Source: Blastocystis sp. Blastoise
Lineage: Eukaryota > Sar > Bigyra > Opalinata > Blastocystidae
Assembly (NCBI GenBank): GCA_039096225.1
Contig: JBBPEB010000015.1
Coordinates: forward strand, 1,091,001-1,155,000
Reading direction: 5' to 3'
Length of the DNA: 64,000 bases
Each line of letters starts with the position of its first letter. The stretch's first letter is position 1. Of the stretch, positions 30,234 through 39,391 are shown in pieces. Position numbers and translations under genes: made by a program. Below the pieces are notes generated by a model, which made no database searches, was not told where the DNA came from, and saw nothing but the letters and a program-made list of their open reading frames with translations.

Positions 30234-30410
30234 ATGAGGACCCAAAAATATGATGTGTCATCAAATGACACATCTACGTTAGATTCTATTGTCATCGCCA
30301 TTCAAGGGCTTTATTGGGCAATTGATCTTCTAATGCATGAGCAAACGTCAAGACTGAATTTTTTCTGTTTTTATGGTAAAACAACATTTGTAAGATTTCA
30401 TTTTATTTGA
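30234..30410 (+). CDS. Hypothetical 58-aa open frame
   Basis: An ATG-to-TGA frame of 58 codons with a composition more gene-like than its surroundings (residues DSIVIAIQGLYWAIDLLMHE). No family is recognised and no spliced extension could be confirmed, although a GTAAAAC donor-like site occurs near 30377. It could be chance, a small protein, or one exon of an undetected gene. Confidence 0.2.
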   Translation: MRTQKYDVSSNDTSTLDSIVIAIQGLYWAIDLLMHEQTSRLNFFCFYGKTTFVRFHFI

Positions 30411-30974
30411 TTACTTTCATCGTAAATATGTCAATAGCGATAATCTACTGATATGATGTGAACTATACATATATAAGACCATAGGCTGGAACAAACTAGA
30501 ATCTTCTACTGTCACAAGGTTAATTCACAAGCAAAATCTCAACCATTTTGTTTTGTCACATATTCTAATTTCGAAATACATTTACTTCACTATTAGTATT
30601 AAATAAATTAATTCAATAAAACTATCGAAACGTCGTTCTTTTTCATTCACTTTTTTAATTCAAAATGTTTTTGCTGGCTCGTATTATTAAGATATCCTTC
30701 TAATTATGAAATCATTATTTATATACGAAATGATACAAAATCATCATAAAGTGAAAAATAATATAGAAATAAAAAAAGAAAATGAGTCTATTGACTATTG
30801 TTTTCAAAGGAATATTCTAAATGAAAAAAGCTTTAGATCAAAAATTTCAAATATTTAAATAAATCACTTTTATTTATAGTAAAATAATTATGATAAAGTA
30901 CAAAAAGTTTCACAGTCCATAATTTCAAAATTCATGAACTACTCTATATTAATGAAAAAATGTAAAAGTATTTA

Positions 30975-30984
30975 AAAATAAAAA
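30975..30984 (-). terminator. Pol III terminator of tRNA-His
   Basis: Immediately 3' of the tRNA discriminator base (minus strand) is TTTTT, followed by A and a second TTTTT: a primary and a back-up Pol III termination signal. Confidence 0.75.
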
Positions 30985-31057
30985 TGCTCAGACCGTGATT
31001 CGAACACGGGTTACCACGGCCACAACGTGGAGTACTGACCAACTATACTATCTAAGC
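30985..31057 (-). tRNA. tRNA-His(GUG): tRNA-His (anticodon GUG)
   Basis: On the minus strand the cloverleaf is complete. The acceptor GCTTAGA pairs with TCTGAGC over seven pairs (one G-T). The anticodon stem CCACG/CGTGG has the loop TTGTGGC, placing GTG at 34-36. The T-arm CCGTG/CACGG has loop TTCGAAT. There is no intron. The base before the acceptor is C, so the histidine identity base G-1 is not encoded and would be added post-transcriptionally, as usual in eukaryotes. A TTTTT run starting right after the discriminator base is a suitable Pol III terminator. Confidence 0.97.
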
Positions 31058-32416
31058 GCATACATTTTGATTTCTTATCTACACTATTTAGTATCTCATT
31101 TGTTTTGAAATGATGTTTAAATGATTTAAACACAGTATTTACAATTCTTTATTAAATAGATACAACATACATGAATCATACGTCAAAAAACAAGAAAATG
31201 TGTGTTTTTGTTGGTGAAATGAATAGATAATTTAGATAATAAATATAACTGTATGATAAAAAATCATAAATATAACGTAAACGTGTATTTTTTAGAAATA
31301 AAAAAATATATATAAGGTGAAAATCTTAAAAAGTGTAAAAAGTTTGTAATTATATATAAATTTCTCCGTTTTTTTAGAAACTTCGAATTTTCCTGGGGAA
31401 CCATAACTGGAACACGGCGTAATTTATACTCAGCATATTAGAAGGGTTTTCTTTAGAGTATGCATAGTAAGTATGGCCAATAGGTGGGTAGCCTATTGGC
31501 CATACTATACTGAGCATGAATTATCTCTTTTTAAAACAAAAATAGTTTTCAAGAATTAGTTCTCATATTTAAATTGTTTTCTATGAAATAACAGTTATTA
31601 AGTATATAGATACTTTGGCCAATAAATATTGAATTAAAAAATCAAAGAATATGGATTCTTTTATTAGACAAATGTAATTATTATTATTAATATATATTGT
31701 TTAGATGCATTATCTAATTTTTCAAATATTGACACTTAGTATAGAACATGAAAAAGGAGTGAATTATCATATTTTTTTAGAATGATGTTTTTTTTTCAAC
31801 TGTATCATCTGTAAAAAGTATTGTTTAATATATGAATTAAATGCACTACATATAGTAATTAATTTCATATAGATTGTAACACATAATTATGAAATTATTT
31901 CAAACTACTATTGTTTTTCCTTCTGTCTATTCTTCCATTATGTAACAATAATTAATTTCATTATCATAGGATAATATCTATGACGAATATCTGACATAAC
32001 ACAATAAATAATTTGATATTTTATAGCATTTATATATCAGTTACGTATGATTCGTGATTTATAGTTTATGTTACAAATAGTTAACTTGTTTTTTGATTAA
32101 ATAATTAAAAACAAGCATTCTACATAAGACAAAACGATTTCTCTAGAACTTTATAGAAACCATCCATTGATGAAACCAAAGAATTCTTTAAGGAACTCAT
32201 CAAAAAATTGAATGGCTATTATTTGAGTTATCATGATTTTTGAAAGGTATGAGATTTTATAACCATTCATTTTGTAACTGTAGAATAGAAAAGAAGAATT
32301 CCAAAATGGAGCATTAAGCTGTTTTAAATACATGATTCTTAGCTATCTTTATTATTTTTTTTAAAGTTAAAGATATTTTTTTAATTTTTTTTTGACAAAA
32401 TATACATTATTTAATC
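31058..32416. other. Intergenic region between tRNA-His and MFS copy 1
   Basis: About 1.36 kb. AT-rich except for a patch at about 31380-31520 that contains a strong hairpin (listed separately). A minus-strand frame of 60 codons at 32151-32333 has no family features and was not accepted. Confidence 0.55.
31470..31506. repeat. Perfect 15-bp inverted repeat (hairpin)
   Basis: AGTATGGCCAATAGG, a 7-base loop TGGGTAG, then the exact complement CCTATTGGCCATACT. Pairing can extend outwards imperfectly to about 31457-31519 (ATGC/GCAT plus bulges). A T5 run follows at about 31528. The arms are far richer in G+C than the surroundings. It may be a structured RNA, a protein-binding cruciform or the relic of a small inverted-repeat element. 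I recognise no RNA family. Confidence 0.85.
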
Positions 32417-33115
32417 ATGAAACCCTACGTAAGAAACAATGAAACCACAAAACTTCCTGGTTTCCCTCTTTTCGCTGCATTGTCTGTAGCTTTTCTTGAT
32501 TCATTTTGTCTTCAAATCGTTACACCTCAATTACCTTTCATGGTAAAGGATTTTTATCCTCAAGTATGATATTTTCACATTTTTACATTCATTCTTCTAA
32601 AGCTTGATGATACTGAACTTGGTTACTATTCTGGGTTTTTAAGTGCTGCTTATTCTCTTGGAAATATACCAGGAAGTCTTTTCTGGGGTTGGTTTTCTGA
32701 TGAATTTGGTAGACGTACTTGTTTCTTGACTTCTTTAATTTGTATTTTTATATTATGATAAAATTGTTATAAACATGAATATATTATACATAGTATGCTT
32801 TATTTGTATGAATATCTTCGGTTTCTGTCCTGATTTCTGGTCTTGCTTAATTGTTCGTACACTTTGGGGATTCTTCTGTGGTTTTATGGGTACAGCTAAA
32901 ACTTATATTAGTGAAATTTGTAATTCTAAGACTCAAGGAAAAGGATTTTCTTTCTTTATTATGATTGGTGGTGTCTCTAAGTATATATATATATTTATAA
33001 TATATTCTAATAGTATATAGTGTCCTTGGACCTTCTCTTGGAGGTATTTTGTCGAAACCTACTCAAAATATGCCTTGGCTAGTTGATGCTATTCCTTATG
33101 TTAAAGAAGTATATA

Positions 33116-33185
<70 letters not shown>

Positions 33186-34472
33186 AATTTATTCTATTTC
33201 TATAGATTCCTTATTATATTCCTTGTTTTGTGGGTTCTATTTTAACTTTGATTATTTTCTTAATTGTTCTTTTTGGTCTTCCTGAAACTCTTCCTAAAAA
33301 TGAAAGAGATAAGAACAGATCAAGTAAGAAACAAATGAAAGTATATATATATATTATTCTATATATTAATAAAGATAGTTATATATATATTTATTCATCT
33401 TTTATGTATTAGTAATGAATATACATATATATAGGAATCTATTAAGAGTATTGAAGCTAAGAAAAAACAAAATCCTGATTATGAATACACTGAAAAAGGT
33501 ATAATTATATAAAGTAATAAATATAGTAACTATATATGTATATTTATAGAAATTGCTTTAGTTTCATGGAAGGGTGATAATTATGGACATTTATTTACAG
33601 AAAAGAATGCATTCTTAACTTGTGCTTTATATGGTATATATATATAATTCACATTTCTTTATATGTGTCACATATTATATCATTATACATATATATAGGT
33701 ATTATGTCCTTCTTACAAGGTATGCATGATGCTGTATATCCCCTTTGGGTTCTTAATCCTAGAAATATCCTTGTCATTCTATTCTATATATATATATATA
33801 TTATAAACATAATTCTCTATGTCTTTCTATGACAATAATTCAATTCTATATGATTATTATATATGCTGTATTTTTCTATCATTCCATATATTAATTCTCT
33901 CTATTTATATGTATATTTAACTATATTATCCTTAATATAATTACGTAAGAATGGCTTTGAAATGGATCAAACAGCTACTGGGTTCATGTATGCTGGTAAC
34001 GCCTTAGCTCAAATTCTTGATACTCGTATATATATATTATATATATACATAATTATTTTTTATATCATGATGAATAACATATTAATTATTGAACTAACTA
34101 TAATATTTTTTTTTAGCTCTTCTTCTTCCTTTATTTGCTACTTTATTTAACTATTTGGATATCAGTTTCTGGGCTATTATTATCTTTGGTATTGTCATGT
34201 TCATTACTCCTGTTCTTGGTCTTGCTTCTTATGCTCCTGCTTGGGTATATTATTATTATTATTATTTTTATTATTATTATCTGAGATATTATGATTATTA
34301 TGATTATTATTATTATATGGTATTATAATAATAATAATAATATTTTTTTTAATATTGAATCATCTTTCTAAATATATTCTCCTATATATAGTTACAATGG
34401 TTCTCCATTAATGTTATTTATAGTCTTGGTAATATTCCTAAATTAATTGCCTTCAGATATCCTTTTTATTAT

Positions 34473-34503
<31 letters not shown>

Positions 34504-35258
34504 TTATATAACTTTTTTCATGAGATCTCCTTAATATATATACTTCTATTATTGTTCTTGTTTCTAACTCAACATTCGCTGATTTCAGAAGTAAAGTCAA
34601 TGGTATTGGTCAAGTGTATTGTTCTATTGGCCGTTTTATTGTATTTATATATATTAACTATTATATATAGTGTATTTATATATCATTCATCTTCTATAGG
34701 GACCTGTGCTTGCTTCTTCATTATTCGCTTGGTCTGTCACTTCAGGCAACTCATTCCCCTTTGATTATGGTTTCACTTTATATGTATATATATATATATA
34801 TTAATGACTAACATTTATAAAAATTGTTATTATTCCACTATAAGTATTCTATATAAAATGATTCATCACTTTATTCTTTATAGGTGACTGGTATCTTATC
34901 AATTGCTTCTGCTTTCTGGTGTTGGCTTATACCTAAGAGTTGTAATGTGACTTCTATATCTATTGACCAATATGCTCATGAGATCTATACTTCTCGTCAT
35001 CCTGATATTGAAATGAATAAAATTGAAGAAACAGAAAAGAAAGAAGAATCGAAAGATGCTACATCTCCAACTATAGAGGCTACTAATGATACTACTCATG
35101 TTTCTCCCATTGCTATTACTAACGATAATGATACAAATCATCACGAACAATCTTCTCCTGAAACAAATACTACTCCCGATGCTATTAATTCTCCTTCTAT
35201 TCTCCCTTTGAACTCCATTCAAAGTAATACAGTTTCTGTAGAAGATGATCAACACTAA
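32417..35258 (+). CDS. MFS transporter, tandem copy 1
   Basis: 14 exons, 579 aa: 32417-32563, 32603-32741, 32794-32980, 33021-33108, 33206-33340, 33435-33498, 33550-33633, 33699-33764, 33945-34025, 34117-34244, 34392-34456, 34544-34640, 34700-34783, 34884-35258. Hallmarks: LDSFCLQIVTPQLPFMVKDF in TM1, LFWGWFSDEFGRRTCFLT (MFS motif A in loop 2-3), LWGFFCGFMGTAKTYISEIC, and VLGPSLGGILSKP (antiporter-type motif C, TM5). The general pattern resembles ZIF-like/DHA1 H+-coupled exporters. Substrate unknown. After TM12 a hydrophilic acidic/Ser/Thr tail of about 110 residues starts with IDQYAHEIYTS, a motif shared by the three copies. Introns 8 and 11 are AT-AC. One intron present in copies 2 and 3 is missing here (81-nt exon 9 = 36 + 45). 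Confidence 0.92.
33109..33205 (+). repeat. (ATT)n tract in MFS copy 1 intron
   Basis: This intron is mostly TTA/ATT units (about 20, 33118-33184). It interrupts the same codon position as a short intron in copy 3. Confidence 0.85.
33765..33944 (+). other. U12-type AT-AC intron, MFS copy 1, site 1
   Basis: 5' ATATCCTTGTC, branch-like TCCTTAAT 10 nt before the 3' end, 3' AATTAC. Phase 1. Splicing joins LNPR to SKNGFEMDQT. Confidence 0.88.
34457..34543 (+). other. U12-type AT-AC intron, MFS copy 1, site 2
   Basis: 5' ATATCCTTTTT, branch-like TCTCCTTAAT, 3' ATATAC. Phase 2. Splicing joins KLIAF to SSIIVLVSNSTFADFRSKVNG. Confidence 0.9.
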
Positions 35259-36063
35259 AGACTATTCTAGTTTTTAAATATATATATAAATCATTCTAGA
35301 ATTCTTATTATTAACTTCTTGGCTCTTTTTTTGTGTTATCAACTTTTTGATATTCTTTTGCTTTCTTATATATATTCTCATTAAACAGGTTCTCTTTCTT
35401 TGTTGCTATCAGTGACATAAAAGAACTTTTCTTTTTTATTATTTTTATATAAATTTTTAAAGATTCTACTTACTCTTATATATTCGTATATACTTTTTTA
35501 TTATACATACATATGAATTATTGATATAGAATGACTATATACAATATATCTTATGTATTTAGGAAAACCAAATAATAATTGATTTTCCTTATATATTCTT
35601 TCCTTTTTAATTCTTTTCGAACTTCTGTTGAACCCATGTGATCCACGCTACATACTTGTTTTGTTCTATCTTAATTTGTTTAAAAATTAAAAAAATAATT
35701 GAAAGAATGATATTAAAGAACATAGAATCATTTCGGATGAATATAAGCAATCATGGATGAAATAAAATACATATCTGAATAGGTAGCAAAAATATATTAT
35801 TCGTTTTCAAATCTAATTGACGTTTAAAATGTGTTTATATATATATTACTTTCTATAGATTCTCAAATATTCAAAACCGTTCAAAAACAAATTCATCTTA
35901 TGCATATATTCCATAAAAAAGGAAAAACAAAAAAATAATGGAATTTTCTACTTATTAACTGCTCCCGTGAAAACCAATCATTTCATAATACTATTTCAGA
36001 GTAACATTTTCCACATTGTTTTTTTCTCTTGTGTGTTGACATAGAGGCTCTGAGTCATTAAAA
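35259..36063. other. Intergenic region between MFS copies 1 and 2
   Basis: About 800 bp, AT-rich. It holds 3' flanking sequence of copy 1 and the promoter of copy 2. I find no open frame of note and no recognisable element; TTTTTTCTCTTGTGTGTTG lies about 45 bp upstream of the copy 2 ATG. Confidence 0.5.
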
Positions 36064-38725
36064 ATGAAGCCATTTACACACGGAAAAGATCCTAGAAAGA
36101 TGGAATGGGGTCCATTGACTTCTGTTTTGATGGTTGCCTTCATGGATTCGTTTTGTTATCAACTTATTTATCCGAATCTTGCATTTATGATCAAAGATTT
36201 CTTTCCTGGAATCAATGATACAGATATTGGATATTATTCTGGTGTTTTGACTGCTGCTTATTCTCTTGGAGGTATTCCAGGAAGTTTATTTTGGGGATGG
36301 TTTGCTGATAGATATGGGCGTCGAAAGTGTTTTTTGATTAGTCTTATTTGTATATTTATTTGTATGAATGCATTTGGATTAACAATGAATTTCTATGGTT
36401 CAGTTGCAATACGAGTTATTTGGGGATTTGCTAATGGTATTTTAGGTGCAACGAAAACATATATCAGTGAGATTTGTACAGATCATACACAGGCATTTGG
36501 TTTTGCTTTATTTAGTGCAATTGGAGGTGTTGCAGGTGTTTTTGGTCCTGTTCTAGGAGGTTTACTTGCAAAACCAGAACGTAATTTCCCTGGAATTGCA
36601 ATTGCAATTCCATTTTTAAGAGAATATCCTTATTATCTTCCTTGTTTTGTGGGAGGAATTGTGAATATTTTAGTAATCTTTTTAGTTATTTTCTGTCTTC
36701 CAGAAACACTTACCGATGAAGAAATCAAGAAGAATAATGAAAATAAATTATTAACGCAAGTAACTTATTATTATATATATATAGAAATATAGGACTAAAA
36801 TAATAATTGTTGAGATCTTATTCTTATTTATTAATATAGAAATCAATCAAAGAAGTACTTGATAAGAAGAAAAATGATTCAAAATATCAATTAACAGAAG
36901 AAGGTATGCTATTATATATTTATAGTGTATATCATTCATATATGTATATATTTATATATGTATATATTTATGTATGTATATGATTCATATAATATTATAT
37001 ATATATAGAAATTGAGTTAGAGTTATGGTCACAAGATAATTATTGGACAATTGGTGTCAATAAAGTCGTTGTTGTGTCATGTCTTCTCTATTGTATATAT
37101 GTATATAATACTATTCTGGTTATTAAAGAATATATATTATTACTTAATATTCTTAGTACTTATTTCCTTTGCTCAAGCTGCTCAAGATGCTCTTTTCCCT
37201 CTTTTTCTTCTAAATCCTAAAGATATCCTAATAATCTATATATTATATAATGTTATTATCTTACTGATTCATTTTTTACAATATTTTAGTTTTAATTTGT
37301 AATATATATATATTCTTAATTTATTAACAAGATCATGGATTTGAGTTTGATCAAACAGATATTGGTATATATACTACATTCATCTTATGCTTTTTCTACT
37401 ATATCTCTTCTATAGGATATGTATTTTCTGGTACTGTTATTGCACAAGCTTTATGCTCTCGTATATATACATATATTAATTTTATTCCTTATATACTACA
37501 ATACATATATTCTTCAATTACCTCTTTATATTCTTCTCCTATATTATAAATCATTATAAATCTCTCTCTTTATACCTACTTACTTAATTCTCTAGCACTT
37601 CTTTTACCTCTACTTCAAAAGTTCCTCTCCTATCGTCACACATACCTCATTTTCATGATTATTTATGGCTTTTGCAATCTCTTAACTCCTTTACTAGGTC
37701 TTCTTTCCTATGAAAACAAAACAGTAATTATTATTATATATAAATATAATAATAAAATAAGTTCAATTAATTGTTTTATAAATACTTATTAATCATATTA
37801 TTATAAATATATTATTATTATAGATTCAATGGTTTTGGTGCAATTTCTATTTCTCTTTCTCTTATGCTATTAGAATCTTAGCTTTTGCATATCCACTATA
37901 TTTTTTTGAGTTTTTATCATCTTAATATCTTAATTATTAATATCTTAATTATTTACTATAAGATATGTTTTCCTTAATAATTATACAGGATGCATGGTAT
38001 TGATTTCAAATTCTATTTTCTCTAATTTTAGAAGTAAAGTGAATGGTCTTGGTCAAGTATATGCCTCTGTTGGACGATTCTTGGTATATATTATTATATA
38101 TTATAGATAATCATTTAATTTATATTTTATTTATCTATCATTTAATATATTCATATATTATATTTATAGTTAATCCATTTAATATATTCATATTATATTA
38201 ATAGTTAATCCATTTAATATATTCATATTATATTTATAGTTAATCCATTTAATATATTCATATTATATTAATAGTTAATCCATTTAATATATTCATATTA
38301 TATTTATATATATATTTATATAGGGACCACTTATCTTCACTAGTCTCTTTGCATGGTCAACTTCTTCGGGTAATTCTTTCCCTTTTGATTATGGATTTGT
38401 CTTTTATGTATATATGAATCTATTACTTTTTATATATATTATATATTAATTATATATACATTTAATATATATATATATATAGTTATTATTCTTTGTCTGT
38501 ATTTTTTCAGGATTTTTAGCTTTATATATACCAAAACATGTGAATGATTTGCCTCCTACTGTCCATGAATATGCCAAACATCTGTATTCTATTCAACATG
38601 ATATTGAACTAAATAACGTCAATATATCAGAAAAGAAAGAAATTGCTTCTGATGATAAAGAAGATGTGAATAAAGTAATCAATAAAGTCAACCAAGACTC
38701 GAATGAAAAAATTACACCTTCTTAA
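36064..38725 (+). CDS. MFS transporter, tandem copy 2 (5' introns lost)
   Basis: 11 exons, 535 aa: 36064-36759, 36840-36903, 37009-37092, 37157-37222, 37329-37364, 37416-37460, 37596-37723, 37824-37888, 37987-38083, 38324-38407, 38483-38725. Same family as copies 1 and 3: FMDSFCYQLIYPNLAFMIKDF (TM1), LFWGWFADRYGRRKCFL (motif A), GILGATKTYISEIC, GVFGPVLGGLLAKP (motif C), and FRSKVNGLGQVYASVGRF. The tail begins VHEYAKHLYSIQHDIELN and is shorter than in the other copies. The 696-nt first exon equals exons 1-5 of copies 1 and 3 (147+139+187+88+135). Introns 4 and 8 are AT-AC. Likely a plasma- or vacuolar-membrane H+-coupled transporter; substrate unknown. Confidence 0.93.
37223..37328 (+). other. 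U12-type AT-AC intron, MFS copy 2, site 1
   Basis: 5' ATATCCTAATA, branch-like ATTCTTAAT, 3' TATTAAC. Phase 1. Splicing joins LNPK to EDHGFEFDQT. Confidence 0.82.
37889..37986 (+). other. U12-type AT-AC intron, MFS copy 2, site 2
   Basis: 5' ATATCCACTA, branch TTTTCCTTAAT (matches the consensus), 3' ATTATAC. Phase 2. Splicing joins RILAF to AGCMVLISNSIFSNFRSKV. Confidence 0.9.
38084..38323 (+). repeat. Tandem repeat in MFS copy 2 intron
   Basis: About four copies (about 38150-38310) of a unit of roughly 40 bp containing AGTTAATCCATTTAATATAT followed by TCATATTATATT(A/T)AT. It makes this intron (240 nt) longer than its counterparts in copies 1 and 3. Confidence 0.85.
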
Positions 38726-39391
38726 ACTATACAGAATAATTTATAATCAATGTTAACATATTTAAATACGTTTATTTTTTATTTTTAGAAAACACGTTTT
38801 GTTTTCGTATAATAATAATATTCTAATTATGTTATTGCTTTTTTCATAATCATAGAATATATTAATTATCGATAAATAGTAGTTTATCTATGTACTCACA
38901 ATTTGTGATTCATTTTGTATGTAATTCGTGTTGTTTTGTTTTTATAGGCATGTATCAATTTTAAATAAAAAATAAGCTCTTCATTAAGATTATTTTTTAT
39001 TCCTTTTATATAATAAAACCTTTTTTATAATTAAAAAAACAATTCGAAACACTATTACTATAAAGATTTCTCCATTTTGATGATTTCATCCAATATTGTG
39101 TTTTCTCTTAAGAGATCTTATTGGTTAAATCGTTATCGTCGATTTAGGTTTAACTTAGTTTTTTCTTATCTCAAAAACGTGGTTATTTGATCTTTTCTTG
39201 AGGGAAACTATTAATAACCATGAGTTACTCATTGCCTTTTATTTCATCCAATAGAAAACTAAAGAACAAATAGAAATCCGATTATCAAAAAACGAATAGC
39301 CATAAATGAATGGGAAGAATTTAGATAAATCTTTTATTTTAGTGATAATAAGATTTCTTGACATTATATTATATATATTTGACTAATAAAG
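38726..39391. other. Intergenic region between MFS copies 2 and 3
   Basis: About 670 bp with no open frame of note. AT-rich with a slightly less biased patch at 39100-39300, probably the promoter of copy 3. Confidence 0.5.

Larger units (their letters stand above)
29887..30984. other. Intergenic region with one short open frame and a hairpin
   Basis: About 1.1 kb between the membrane-protein promoter and the tRNA-His gene. It is mostly AT-rich but has a less biased patch at 30230-30380 that contains a 58-codon open frame and a 10-bp inverted repeat, listed separately. Confidence 0.5.

Noticed and set aside
32151-32333. Minus-strand 60-codon frame
   Set aside because: No family features, no splice partner found, in AT-rich intergenic DNA.
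34899-35255. Minus-strand frame of 118 codons
   Set aside because: Antisense of the hydrophilic tail of MFS copy 1; no conserved features.
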